DNA of 64,000 nucleotides from Ampelomyces quisqualis. Taxonomy: Eukaryota; Ascomycota; Dothideomycetes; Pleosporales; Phaeosphaeriaceae. The notes under the pieces were generated by a model, which did not search any database, was not told the DNA's origin, and saw nothing but the letters and a program-made list of their open reading frames with translations. The translations under genes were made by a program, and so were the position numbers. The stretch is taken from positions 372,001-436,000 of the forward strand of contig JAGTXZ010000014.1 of NCBI GenBank assembly GCA_018398575.1, read 5' to 3'. Of this stretch, positions 1-13,023 are shown one piece after another; the first letter of the stretch is position 1, and each line of letters begins with the position of its first letter.

Positions 1-456
1 AGAGCGAGGTTGGAATTGGAGAGCCAGTACAAATTAATCATTTCGAATCGACCGATAAAGGTGCAGGTCAGCTCTGATAACAAGTATTGATTTTGAGACT
101 CAGTCTTGGAGCTTCCGTGAGACATTGTCCGGCTGTGAATGCATGGTCGGCCCCGAAATTCCGACCCGCCGGTCTCATTCGTTCTGGAACAGAATGCGAA
201 GGTTTCTCTACACGTGGCTGCGGCCGCCAGAGCCGGAACCCGGTCGCCGGACGCAGGTCGCCATGGTATTACCCGCGCTGTGACAGCTGAGGCCTATGCA
301 CCTACAGGGGCGGTGCATACCAAAGATAGCTGCGAGTACGAAGATTGATATGTACTTAAGTAACTTTCCAAGAGACAGTAGTAAATCATATCTCATTCAT
401 TCCATTCTTTTCCTATCATACCAAGGCAAAAATCGGCCATTATAGACACAGACATC
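1..456. other. 5' flank of the polyketide synthase gene
   Basis: No convincing gene is visible. The short open frames on both strands lack splice support or recognisable motifs. The segment should hold the promoter and 5' UTR of the polyketide synthase that starts at 457. The left edge of the window may cut off a neighbouring gene, and a cluster extending to the left cannot be excluded. Confidence 0.5.
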
Positions 457-3400
457 ATGCCTTTCACTGCCCCCGTAACTCAGGCCGAAAGTCACGAAAT
501 TCAACGCCAAATCCTCCTCTTTGGCGACCTTAGCTTGGTCCAGTTCGAAGAGTCTTTCCGACGCATATTACACGTCAAGACCAATGCGCTCCTCACTTCT
601 TTCATTGACCGCGTCAACTACTCTCTCCGAAGACTGCTTGAGACCCTTCCCCTGGAGCAACAAATTTTCTTCCCTAGATTCACGACTCTCATTGATCTGG
701 TCTCCAAACTTGGAGAGACCGAGGGTACCCCTGTTCTTAGATTTTTCTTGTTGAGCGTTCACGAAGTCGCTCAATTTCTTGTGTAAGTGCACTCCAGCAA
801 TCGCCTTGAGGAATATGCTAATTTGGGTGTCTAGACATTACGGTTCCGGCTCCAAGCCATTCCCATCCCCCGCCAACACCTATGTGTTGGGCCCCTGCAC
901 AGGCGGATTCGCCGCCGCTGCTATCAGTTGCTCGAAAGGTCTACCCGATGTCGTGCCTCATGGCGTCGCTGCTTGCATGACCGCTTTCAAGACCGCACTT
1001 TGTTCTTACCTTGTTGGCCGTAGTCAATCACGAGTACAGGCCACCGAATCCAAGTCATGGTCGGTTCTCTTGAACCCCCAGAAAGACATCGAAGTCGAGG
1101 ATCTGCTGAAGGATTACATGCCCAACCAGGCAGCACTTCGCAACCTCCCAATCTGGGTTAGCGCAGTCGGCAAATCAACCACCCTCAGCGGACGTCCCGC
1201 AGTCCTGCAAGATTTCATTACGAAGAATGCTTCGAGAGTGAAGTCCTCCAGGTACCTCGATGTCGAGTCGCCCTACCATGCCGCACATCTCTTCAACGAC
1301 GATGACGTTGAGGAAATTGTCGGAGACCTTGTCCAAGCCGACAACCGTGTAGTGAACTTCCCATTCATTGCATCCTCGACTGGCAAAGTCATCAGCACTG
1401 GTAGCCTCGTCGATCTTCTACGAACTGTTGTTCAGGAAGCCTTGGAAGAGCCAGTAAGATGGGATCTGGTTCTCGCCTCATGCCGCGACCAGTTCAGCTC
1501 GGCGAAGGAGTGTATCATTTTCCCGTTCTCCAGCCACGCTGCTTCCATGGTCTCCTCCACACTCGACAAGGACGGCGTTCAGGTGGCCGTTGAGGAAATT
1601 ACTGCTCCCGTCACCGGCGAAGTGCCCACTGAGCCTACTGGCAAGTTCGAGCACTCCAAGATCGCCATCATCGGCTACTCGGGTCGCTTCCCCAACTCTG
1701 CTTCCACCGAAGCGTTCTGGGACCTCCTCAAGAACGGTCGTGATGTTCACAAAGAGATCCCCGCCGATCGCTTCGATTGGAAGTCTCACTACGACCCCAC
1801 GGGCAAGAAGAAGAACACCAGCCGCGTCAAGTATGGCTGCTTCATCGATGAGCCTGGTGTTTTTGACACACGCTTCTTCAACATGTCGCCTCGCGAGGCA
1901 GAGAACACGGATCCCGCGCAGCGACTTGCCATTACGACTACTTACGAAGCGATGGAGATGTCGGGAATGGTCCTCAACCGCACAGCCAGCACACAGCAGG
2001 ATCGCGTTGGTGTCTTTTTTGGCACGACCAGTGATGACTGGCGTGAGGTGAACAGCGGCCAGGATATCGGCACATACTTCATTCCTGGAGGCAACCGAGC
2101 TTTCGTCCCAGGCCGTATCAGGTTAGTAATCATCGCCTAAGCGAGCCCCTGGGCACGTGACTGACAACCATCCAGCTACTTCTTCCGCTTCTCCGGACCC
2201 AGTCTGAGCGTTGACACCGCATGCTCGTCCAGTTTTGCTGCGATCCAGGCAGCGTGCAGCTACCTCTGGCGAGGAGACGTCGACACCGCTGTGGCTGGTG
2301 GCACCAACATCCTCACCAATCCCGACAACTTCGCCGGTTTGGACAGGGGGCATTTCCTGTCCACGACCGGAAACTGCAATGCCTTCGACGATGGAGCAAG
2401 TGGCTACTGCCGTTCCGATGCCGTGGGCTCAGTCATCCTGAAGCGTGTTGAGGATGCCATTGCGGACAAAGATCCCATCTTTGGTGTCATCGTCGGCACC
2501 AATACCAACCATTGCGGGCAGACCGACAGCATCACCCGCCCCCATGAGGGTGACCAGACCAGTGTCTTCAAGCGCATCATGCGCAACGCTAACGTAGACC
2601 CGCTCGATGTCAACTACATTGAGATGCACGGCACCGGCACGCAAGCTGGCGATGCGACTGAGATGAAGTCGGTTCTGTCGACCTTCATGCCCAAGTCCAA
2701 GAACAGGAGCGAGTCGCCCATGCATCTCGGTTCTGCCAAAGCAAACATCGGTCACGCTGAGTCGGCCTCAGGTGTCACTTCGCTCATCAAGGTCCTCTTG
2801 ATGATGAAGAACAGTGAGATCCCTCCCCATATTGGCATCAAGACCAAGATCAACCACACGTACCCAACCGATCTTGCCGAGCGCGGTGTGAAGATCGCCA
2901 TGAAGGCAACGCCATGGGTGAGGTCAGAGATGCGCAACGGCAAGCGTGCCGCTTTCCTGAACAACTTCAGTGCGGCTGGTGGGAACACGGCCATCCTGCT
3001 TGAGGATGCCCCAATCATGGAGCGAGCCATCTGTGAGGCGGATCGCCGACCTGCTCACGTCGTCACTGTGACAGCCAAGTCTCCAAAGGCCATGGCTGCC
3101 AACATCAACTCGCTCATATCGTTCCTCGAGAAGAACCCCTCCGTCGAGCTTCCAGCACTTTCGTACACCACCACCGCCCGCCGAATGCAACACAACTACA
3201 GAGTGCTTCTTTCTGCCTCAAACGTCAGGTCGCTTTCATCTTCTCTCAAGGCCATCTCGGCTGCAGACATCAAGCCGATTGCAAAGAAGCCCACGAGCGT
3301 TGTCTTTGCCTTCTCGGGCCAAGGCACCCTATCCGTCGGAATCGGCAAGACTTTGTTCGACACCAACGCGTCTTTCCGCGCCAGAATCTTAGAGCTCAAC

Positions 3401-6400
3401 CGCATCGCAGAGAACCAAGGCTTCCCATCCTTCATTGGACACGTTGATGCGACAACCTCAATCCCCAAGACCGAGGTCGCATCTCAGCTTGCACTTGTCT
3501 GCATCCAGATCGCCCTTGCTGATCTTTGGAGGACCTGGGGCATTCTTCCCGCTGCGGTAATTGGCCACAGCCTTGGTGAGTACGCAGCTTTGTATGCTGC
3601 AGGTGTGCTCAGTGTTGTGGACACTGTATACCTTGTCGGCGCACGCGCGACTCTCCTCGAGAAGCGCTGCACAGTTGGTACTCACTCCATGCTTGTCGTC
3701 AGAGCACCCATGGAAGACGTCGTGCAACTCCTCGAGCGTACTGCCGATAGCAAAGGTAAGTGTGAGGTGGCGTGTGCCAATCAGCCTACGCAAATCGTCG
3801 TTGCGGGGCCTGTCGAGAAGATTGTCGAGGTCGCTCGCGTTGCAGCTGAGTCCGGTGTTGAGGCTATCCGCCTTGATGTTCCTTTCGCATTCCACTCAAC
3901 ACAAGTCGATCCCATCCTGGAAGAGTTCGAGCAGATGGCGTCACAAGGCGTGACCTACAATCCTCCTGCCATCCCTGTCATGTCCCCTCTCCTGTCCAAG
4001 GTTGTCCCTGCAGGCGAAGAGGGCACATTGAACGGCTCATACTTGACTGCTGCGTGCCGAGGAATGGTTGACTTTGTGGGCGCTCTCAGCGTTGCCGGTC
4101 AAGCCGACGAGGTCCTGGTCACCGAACGCGCTATCTGGCTCGAGATCGGCCCTGCTTCCGTATGTGGTGGTATGATCAAGGGAACCGTCGGCTCGCAATG
4201 CAAGACAGTTCCATCTCTGCGCAAGGGTGCTGAGGCTTACGACACTTTGGCTGCCGCCCTGAAAATGCTCTACCTGGCTGGTGTCGATATCAACTGGAAC
4301 GAGTACCACCGCGACTTCCCAGCCGCTCAACAAATGGTCGACCTTCCAAGGTACTCTTGGGATCTCAATAACTACTGGATCCAATACAGGCATGACTTCT
4401 GTCTCACCAAGGGAGACGCCCCTGTTGTCCAACAAATGGCTATCGAAACATCCGCTCCTGTGCCCAAAGTGGCTGCCAAGTACATCTCTCCATGTGCGCA
4501 GCGGGTTATCGAAGAGTCTCACGGTGCCGACCGATCATCGCTTGTTGTGCAGTCTGACATCTACGATCCAAGGTTAATCTCGGTGCTCCACGATCACCGT
4601 GTGAACGGAGCTGCTCTGTGTCCATCTTCCATGTGGGCAGATGTTGCCTTGACCATGGCCAACTACATGGCAGAGAACAAGCCCAATGGTCTCAATATCA
4701 CCACTACCGGCTTTGACGTGGCTAATGTCGTCGTCGACAAGCCTCTTCTTGCTATCTCCACTGAAACTAGCAAGTGTTTCCGTGCCGCGGCAGAGACCAA
4801 GTGGTCTTCGAACACCATTGCAATCGAGATCTTCAGCGTCGACAGCAACGGCAAGCGTGGGGTCACGCACTGCAAGATCGATGTACAGATCACGCCTCAA
4901 CAGCGATGGCTGAATGAGTGGAAGCGCAATGCTCACTTTGTCACTTCGCGAATCGACGCCCTTACCGAGAGCAAGGACAGCCACATGATCAGACGCGGTA
5001 TGGCTTACAAACTCTTTGGAGCCCTTGTCGAGTACAGCAACGAGTACCAAGGCATGTCTTCGGTTGTCTTCAACAGCAAGAACCTGGAAGCTGTCTCTAC
5101 GGTCGAGTTCCAGGCCGGCAAGCAAGGCTTCCACGTCAACCCTAAGTGGATCGACAGCTTGGGTCACATCGCTGGTTTCATCATGAATGCTAACGACGAT
5201 GTTGACAGCCGCACCACCGCTTTCATCAACCATGGCTGGGAGAGGATGCGCATTGCGGAGCCCTTCGAGGAAGGCAAGAAATACCGTGCATACAACAGGA
5301 TGCAATTGGTCGAGAAGTCAACATACACTGGAGACACCTACATCCTCGACGGCGACCGCATCGTTGCTATCTTCGAGGGTGTCACCTTTGGAGGTGTTCC
5401 CCGCCGCGTTCTTGATCACTTCTTCCCTACCCTGAACCCGACTGCCGCCAACAGCAAGCCTGCCATCACGAAGGCTCCTGCTCAGCAGTCTACTCTTGCG
5501 CCCGCGGCTGTCAAAGCATCCAAGCCAATTAAGCCAGCGGCCCAAGCTCCCGTTTCGCAGCCATCTGCAAAGGCAAAGGCCGCTCAATCGGGTGCCCCTA
5601 GCGTTGTAAGCCGCATTCTCGCTGTCATCTGTGAGGAGATTGGTGTTTCGCCTTCCGACCTGACCGCAGAGAGCGAGTTCGCGGACTTCGGTATTGATTC
5701 TTTGTTGTCTCTTACGATCGTGTCCAAGATCCGCGAAGTGCTTGGTTTGGACTTTGCTTCGACTCTGTTTGTTGACCACCCGACTGTTGGAGATCTTCAA
5801 GTCCTCGCAGGCGGCGATCTGAACGACCCTGATACCACCGGATGCAGCAGTGATGACGAGAGCGAAAACACTGCTCCCACTACTGCCACATCGGTTGCTT
5901 CTGAGGACATGGAGCCGTTGAAGGACGAGTCGACAGGGTCAGGACGTACTGGTGTTGCCCTCACGATGCGCCAGATCATCACCGAAGAGACCGGTGTTGC
6001 GATGGAAGATTTGACCTCGACAACCGCCTTAGCCGACATGGGAGTGGACTCGCTCCTTAGCTTGACCATTGTGGCAAAAGTCCAAGAGCGTCTGAACGTC
6101 GACATGCCTGGATTCATGGAATTCGAGACCCTGCAAGATGTTGAGAACTCATTGTTCGCGTCCCTTGGCCTGAACGCACCAAACGCACCAGCAGCTGCGG
6201 CCCCAGCAAGCAAGCCCAAGGCCACACAGCAAATGTCCAAGCCTGCTCAGCTTAACTCTGGAGCTCTGCCCAAAGCCTCTTCGATCTTGCTCTCTGGTTC
6301 TCCCAAGAGTGCCGAATTGATCTTCTTCCTCTTCCCTGACGGCTCTGGCTCAGCTTCCTCGTACGCTGCAGTAGCTCCAGCCATCGACCCAACCAAGGTC

Positions 6401-7078
6401 GCTGTCTACGGTCTGAACTGTCCTTGGCGCAAGACTGGTGGCGAGATGACCCGGTTGGGCATAAACATGGAGACCATGGTCACTCAGTATGTCGATGAGC
6501 TCCGCCGTCTCCTCACGCCCCACAGCCATGTACCTTTCGCCCTTGGTGGCTGGTCAGCCGGCGGCATCCTCGCCTTGGAAGCTGCCCGCCAGCTCAAGAC
6601 CCAGCACTCTCTGCACCCAGCCAAGCTTGTCTTGCTTGACAGCCCCAACCCAATTGGTCTGCAGAATCCACCTCAGCGCATGTACGACTTCTTCGACCAG
6701 CTCGGCATCTTTGGCGAAGGCGGCAAGACACCTGACTGGCTCCGCGCCCATTTCGACGCCTTCATTCGTATCCTCGATGACTACGAACCGAAGCCTTTGG
6801 CCGACTCTCCCAACACCCTCATTGTATACGCAAAGGACGGGGTGTGCAAGGATCCTAACGGCCCTAAGATGGAGATCAGGGCCGATGACCCGCGAGAGAT
6901 GATCTGGTTGTTGAACAACCGCACAGACTTTGAAGCAGGAGGATGGAAGAGCGTTGTCGGAAAGGACAAGTTGAGTGTGGACGTTGTCGATGAGGTCAAC
7001 CACTTCACGATCATGGATCAGGGCGACTCGCGACGAGTTGGAGAGTCTATTGCAAGGTTCTTTAATGTTAGGTGCTAG
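457..7078 (+). CDS. Non-reducing polyketide synthase, SAT-KS-AT-PT-ACP-ACP-TE
   Basis: Exons are 457-782, 835-2121 and 2176-7078; both introns are GT-AG and the protein is about 2171 aa. It is an iterative type I synthase that builds an aromatic polyketide from malonyl-CoA without reduction. Visible in order: SAT with GPCTGG (Cys130); KS starting near residue 384 with DTACSS (Cys554), EMHGTG (His689) and NIGH (His731); acyltransferase with GHSLGEY (Ser1003); product template with DHRVNG (His1345) and Asp1531; two ACPs with FGIDSLLSL (Ser1713) and MGVDSLLSL (Ser1830); thioesterase/Claisen cyclase with GGWSAGG (Ser1998) and His2147. All catalytic residues are present. Length and domain order match the naphthopyrone/tetrahydroxynaphthalene (melanin-type) group, but the product cannot be read from sequence. 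It is convergent with a Zn2Cys6 regulator, with a prenyltransferase beyond. Confidence 0.96.
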
Positions 7079-7962
7079 TTCTTCGTTTCGGCGTTGGTAT
7101 TTTCCATAGCGTTTCTTTTGTCAAAGCATAGAGGTTGGACATGGGGGAGTTATGATTCCCTTACTTGCCATGCTATGTAGTCAGTATAGATTCCCTCATA
7201 GTACTAGAACAAGTCAATTACTTCTTACTCAAGCATGTTGTCTACTATGCCGTATTGATTGGTGACTTTGACCTTTTGACTTTTGTTCCTTGAGCCTCCT
7301 TGGAAGCCGAAACTGGGAAGATCGAGAAAACGTAGGCAAGAACGTTCCAATTAGAGTACTATCTGAAAGAAGGTTTGATTAGTAAGCTGAACTGTTGTGC
7401 TAAGTAATCTCGTTATTAAGTTAGAGTACTGTGTTGATCAGGAACATGTTGCCTCGGGAAAAATAAGATACAATCTCGCTCCGAGTATCGGGCTGATCAC
7501 CTAAAGCAAATTGATCTGCCTCGACAGAAAGTGCTTTTCACTCTTTGCTACGTCTTTAACTCTCTGAAGTCTCGTTTTGCCCAGCATTCCACATTCACAC
7601 GAATTGCGTCATTAATTTTCTGTGAACTGTGTTGTTAGGCGACCTTGACAACAGCTATCGCGCAAGTGACGACAGCAGAAAGGTTGCTGTAGCGACAAAT
7701 ACAAGGTCTTAATGCAGTTTCGCAGTTTCGCAGTACTTCATAATCTGCTAATGCGCAGCACACATCGCCCTAGTGATCAAACCACCAAGCTTTGTAAAGT
7801 AGTCATTGATCCGGCACACTTTCGCACGGCGATCAATATTGAATAATACATTTGCGCGTCAGAGAAATGTACCTTTACCGCATTATAAGTTTATATTTAT
7901 ACACTAAACCTCAAATCAACGTTTCTCCTCGGCTGCTTCAAAGGGATATCACTTTCGCCACG
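7079..7962. other. Intergenic, between two 3' ends
   Basis: This is AT-richer DNA between the convergent synthase and regulator genes, so it holds two 3' UTRs and no promoter is needed. I see no gene, repeat or mobile element. Confidence 0.6.
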
Positions 7963-10566
7963 CTAATCAATCCTAAAATCAACTTCCTTGTCCCTTTCAC
8001 AATCGCTCTCGCTCTCCGTCCTCGCGCGCTTATTCTTGCCCCACGCGCTACCCCTTCCGCTCTGCTGCTGCTCAGGCACATACTGCTGTTGCTGCATGCT
8101 CATATCCGGTGTACTCCACATGCTCCCTGGGCTGTTCATGCCGCCCATCTGGTTCAAGAACTGACTGATGTCAAATGGCGTGTCGGGGATTTGGGGGCCG
8201 GAAATGGGCGTCATGGCGAGCGAGGTATCGCTGCTTTCTGCCGTGGTGCTTGATGATAAGGACAAGCCTGGGTAGAAGGGCGGCGAGATTTGAGAAGAGG
8301 TGTCGGACGAGTTGGAGAACATGTCTAGATTGGGCAGGCTGAGGGCGTCGGGAAGGACGTCGAGCATATTTGGATCTGAGAGGAAGGAGGAGGATGACAT
8401 GGGGTCGGATTGTGCGTGGATGATGGCGATGAGGTGTTGGAGGATGCGCGCGAGTTTGAAGGCGTATGTGGCGGGATTACTACTTGCTGGTGTTGAGGTC
8501 ATGGGTATGAGGGAGGCGCTGCGGAAACAGAAGAGAAGGGTTTCTAGGAGAGAGATGATCTCGTTGCGTTCATGTTGAAAGCAATCGCTATCTTTGTTTC
8601 GTGGCTGCTGTGATTGCTCGGAATTGTTGGCCGGGATGCCGAGAACGTGTCTTGCAAGCGTGAATATGGCTGCTGTTGGGAAGACACTTGCAATTCGGTG
8701 TATGGGAAGGATTGCTTGAAGTGATGTCTGGCTGTTCGGGCTGAATAGGCCACTCTTGTGTGGTCCATCTATCATCGAAGACGTCGAAGCCGAGATGGAC
8801 GAAACATTTCGTGAATGTGATGGTGTGAAGAATGACTGTGTCCGACTCGAGGCGCGAGCTGGAATAATTGGATTCATGAGGAGTCGATCCAGTTCGTCCG
8901 ACAAGGTTTCATTGAGAGTGGGGTTACTGGATGTTGCTATTAACAGACAACTCAAGCGGGCGTCATACAGCACTTGTGCATTGTCAGTGACGCTGTGGCT
9001 GCCAAATAATCGCATGCGTGTTCCTAAGAATGCGAGATAGTGAGGTACGTCTCTCGGTGCAGGCCGGGTGGGTGAAGGAATGTGATGTGATTGTGACCAT
9101 TTGCTCAGCTTCTCTTGTGCCCGAGCAAAAGCATTCTCACGCTGCAATGCGGACATCTCAGCGGCTTCTGCGGCAAATAGACGCTCTATCTCATCCTGCA
9201 CTCTTGTCAACTCCCATGCAGGCGAGCCTTGTGTATTTGTAAGGCTTGCGGCCGGGTTGAGAAGCCAAGACTGCGATCCATGCGCGGTCGCGGAGAACTG
9301 ATCACGGATGTACAGCGATCGAAAGACCTTCGTTCTCTCTTCTGCTTCTTCTTCGGATAGTTCTGAGGAAATACCGTAGCCAGTTTGATGTAAGCCTATC
9401 GCCTTGGCAAGAGTACAGGCTTGAGCAAAGATGGAATCGCCAAATGTCTCTTCGTGATATTGCTGTGCAAGAAGGCTCTAGATGTATGTCAGTGTGACAG
9501 TAGATGGTTTATTTACAAAAGGCGGCACTCACGAGAAGTGCTAATGCTTGCACGTTGACGAGGCGGGGCGACATGAAGAAGCACGGCTTCCTTGCAGCGA
9601 CATGCGCAGCTTGCAGCATTGGCCGGACAAAGGGATCGTCTCCTCTGACTGGGTGCTCGATGCCAAGGGCAAGAAGGATGATGAGATTGAAGCAAAGTGC
9701 CCATGGCTCAGATGCAGGGCTCGATGGCTCCCTGTAGACTCGCTCGACTGCTTCGTAGATGGTCTGGTGGCAGAATATGTCGGTGCTGTAATCAGCCTGT
9801 TTGAGGAAAGTCTCGAGCATGACGGTAAGGAATTGCCTCGGTGGTGGGCAGACAGTATCGTCATACCTCGATCCCAGTTCAAAGTCCATGTACTCGTTGG
9901 TGCTTATATCAAGCAACATCCGGTTTACCAAGCTTCCAACCACATCATCGCTGCCCCCCATGTATGAAGTCAGATCTGCCCCAAAGGTGCGACATAGCGC
10001 CACCAGTGTGCAAGGACCATGATATCTCTCTACGAGCGTTTGGTTATCTCGAACAATGTGACCTGGCCCAGAAAGGGGTGGCGTTGATGTGCCACTATTG
10101 GTACCAGAAGTGTCCCTGGTGGGGAAGTCTTGGTCCGCATCTAGCCTGAATTTCTCTGCAACGTCTGATCTTTTGAACATGGCAGTCAAAGAAGATAGTT
10201 CTCCCTGCATCAGAGCTAGCCGCTCTGATATGTCATCGAAGTTTTGTGATCTAGTTATCGCCAATGTCAGAGTCTACTTCGTCATATGAGTTCCGAAACC
10301 ACTTACAGAACTTTGACCTGGTTCACCCGCTTGGGTGGTGACGAGTACACGCAATCGATCCCATCGCGGCAACAGCTGTTACACTGCGGCTTCTCTCGCC
10401 CGCATCGGATCTTGCGCGTTCGACAGCTTGCGCAAGCTCCTTCGTGGGTCGTCCAATTCTACACGAAGGACTCGTCAGCAAACCGCCAAAGAAATACAAG
10501 CTTCGCATGGAACACGCGGCACACGTGGGTAAGACTACATACTTCTTTTTTCGCTGTGCCCGCCAT
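7963..10566 (-). CDS. Zn2Cys6 fungal transcription factor
   Basis: Exons on the minus strand are 10566-10543, 10458-10307, 10250-9533 and 9477-7963, about 802 aa. The first exon encodes only MAGTAKKE. The second carries a complete binuclear zinc cluster, CASCRTRKIRC followed by GREKPQCNSCCRDGIDC (Cys17 to Cys44, spacing C-x2-C-x6-C-x6-C-x2-C-x6-C), with a basic stretch after it. The rest has the length and mixed helical/low-complexity character of the fungal-specific regulatory region, ending in a Gln/Ser-rich tail. All junctions keep frame. Its place between a polyketide synthase and a prenyltransferase suggests a pathway-specific activator, which is inference. No C2H2 fingers precede the zinc cluster, so it is not built like the melanin regulator Cmr1. 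The very short first exon is the least certain part. Confidence 0.9.
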
Positions 10567-11615
10567 CGTGTACGATAAAGTCAAGATGGATGAGCGATCG
10601 AGCTAAGTAAGAGGTGACCCAACTGGCCGGATAGCCCCCTGGAGACTACTACGGCCAATCTATTGTGACTACTTGCTGCTTTGTACCGTGAGATGGCGTC
10701 ACACGAGAAATCCGTGGCTTTGAAGTGCGCTTTGTTGACAAGGCTGCACAGCAAGAGGAAAGGATTTGTGTATATTCGGTACTTTTCGACAGAATTTGAT
10801 GAGATAGCAGGTAGAAAGAGCTGGCTTAAGATTTGTCGGATCATCATAATGTGGCTTTCGTTAGATCCCCGCGGCTTCTGGAATGGTGTATGGAGCATAT
10901 CCTTGCAATCCTAATGCTGACTGTAGTAGAGGCTTCTTGGCTTCCGCCTTCACTAGCTGTAACGGGAACCAATAAAGTCCCGGTGTAAGCTTACGTCTAA
11001 GCCACCATGAGCACCCCACGTAGTTGTATCTAAAGAAAGCAGACAACTTTGTGAATCATCAAAGTCTGCAGTCTCATTGCATGGCCTTCGATAGTAACCT
11101 GCTCTCACGCCGCCTGAAGCTCACTGTGTCTTATCTCGTCGCAGGTTGAGATGTCATTCTCATCTAAGGGCCTGGGCACAGCTCTTTAAACTCGTATGAA
11201 CGCTAGACACGGTCAGAGATAGGGCCATGGCTCGACACGTTAACTCCCCGGGACGCGAGCTGCGGTTGAATCTCTCGTTTCGCGCAGCCGCCACGGAGCT
11301 ATCGTAGGATCACTACATGCACACGGACTGACGCCAACCGCTGATTCCCGTTCACTTTTGAGGGTTCAATGGATATTCTGGACTGTAATGATCCGGTGTT
11401 GTTTCGCCGCATCGGCCCTCTTGACGGGAACCGGGCGCCGGCCTCCAGTGGGTTTGCCGGGCGTCTTATGGACACCATGTCGAAGGTTCAGCTTTTATAA
11501 GGCATTGGACTGGCACAAAATGTGAATCAGCACGCCAAAGTAGTTCCTCAACTACCTCACAACAACTAAGCAACAAAAGACCCTCTTTTCGTACATCAAA
11601 AACTCATCCGCAAAC
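10567..11615. promoter_or_regulatory. Shared divergent promoter: regulator / prenyltransferase
   Basis: A gap of 1049 bp separates the start of the Zn2Cys6 regulator (minus strand) from the prenyltransferase (plus strand). A TATA-like element, TATAA at about 11496-11500, lies some 115 bp before the prenyltransferase ATG. No open frame here shows splice support. A region shared by a pathway regulator and a biosynthetic gene is a natural place for Zn2Cys6 CGG-type sites; I did not resolve one with confidence. Confidence 0.5.
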
Positions 11616-13023
11616 ATGGCCGCAGTAGCACTCCAGACACCAGTCTTCCAAGCTATCGGCAAGGAGCAGTCGGCGGCTGAGGTAACCAATGGTGCGGCTG
11701 CGGGGCAAGAGTACTGGTGGAACACCACTGGTCGCAATCTGGCCAATATGTTGTTCGAGGCCAATTACCCGGAAGAAGTACAGCGCAATTTCCTAAGCTA
11801 CTACCGGGATACAATTTGTACTCAACTAGGACCTCGACCCAATAAGGACTCGGCCCAGAGCGGTGTTGGGTGGGATGGTACTCCTCTCGAGTACAGCTGG
11901 GAGCTCAAGGGCTCTACCAAGAAATCGGCGGTCCGCTTTGTGGTGGACCTTAGCCCGCTTAACCCTGCCGACAATGACAACCCGCTCAGCATGGAGAGTA
12001 CCCAGAGGGTCATCGATGCTATGTCGAAGAAGACGCCTGGATACGATGACACCTGGGTCGCCTCCCTGAAGAAGTGGTTCGTGTACTCTCACCTGTCGAC
12101 CGCGGAGCAGAAGAAGCTGGTTGAACACTCTGGACAACAGACATCAGTTATATTGGGATTCGACATCTACCCGACCGTCACAGCGTCTGGCGGTCTGCCT
12201 GTCATGGCCAAGATTTACTATCCTCCGTGCTACGCGGCGGCCGCTAAGAACATCACCCGCTGGCAAGCTGTTTACCAGGGTATCCAGCAGCTTCCCCAAA
12301 TCGATGAGTTCCCGAATATCACCAAGTCAGCGGCTGTCATTGATGATTTCTTGTCCGATAAGCCCAAGGAGTGGCAAAACGGTGTGCGATACCTCGCTAC
12401 CGACTTGGTCAAGCCCGGCAAGGCCCGCATGAAGATGTACATGCGCTGTTGGGGCGACTCTTTCGACGAGATCTGGGACTACTACACGCTCGGCGGACGC
12501 ATTCCCGACCTGGAAGAGGACAAGGAGAAGTTCCGTGACCTGATGAACTTGCTCAGCGGCAACGCATACGCGAAGAACGTCGGCAAGCAGGAGAAGACCA
12601 TGGACAAGGACCGATTCACCTCGGCCACTCAGAAGTTGACGGCCATCTACTTTGCGCTGTCTGCCGACAACCCAACCCCGGCCCCCAAGCTCTGCCTATG
12701 CCCCAAGAACTTTGCGGCGAGCGACGAGATTGTTGCTAAGGGTCTGGACACATGGCTGAGCAAATACGAGTGGCACGATGGCGGCAAGAACATGGAGGAG
12801 CGGGTCAAGAGTGTCTTGTACGTTTGCAGCGCCGTCGCGTGACTGAGCTGATGACATTGCTGACATGTTGAACAGCGACCACCGACAGCTTGCGGAGAAG
12901 GCGGGCATCTTCACCTTCATTGGCGTCGGCAGAAAGGAAGACCCAACTAAGAAGGACCTGGGCATCCAGGTCTACATGATGCCCGAGCTGTACGCTGAGC
13001 CGCGTGGCGAGAATGGCTTCTAA
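11616..13023 (+). CDS. DMATS-type aromatic prenyltransferase
   Basis: Exons are 11616-12817 and 12876-13023 (GT-AG intron, phase 2), giving about 449 aa, which is normal for the family. The protein transfers a prenyl group from an allylic diphosphate to an aromatic substrate with an ABBA barrel fold. Seen: YWWNTTGRNLANML at the N terminus; LGPRP; GTPLEYSWEL, whose Glu92 matches the conserved general-base glutamate; and the basic/aromatic diphosphate-shielding segments AVRFVVDLSPL, MAKIYYPP and ARMKMYMRCWGDSFDEIWDYY. The second exon supplies the last strand (GIFTFIGVGRKEDP). There is no DDxxD motif, as expected for this soluble family. Family members act on tryptophan derivatives or on polycyclic aromatic polyketides. 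The neighbouring non-reducing synthase argues for a polyketide acceptor here, which is inference. Confidence 0.93.

Noticed and set aside
457..10566. Standard DHN-melanin cluster (PKS1-CMR1-BRN1)
   Set aside because: The synthase fits, but the regulator lacks C2H2 fingers, no hydroxynaphthalene reductase is present, and a prenyltransferase is.
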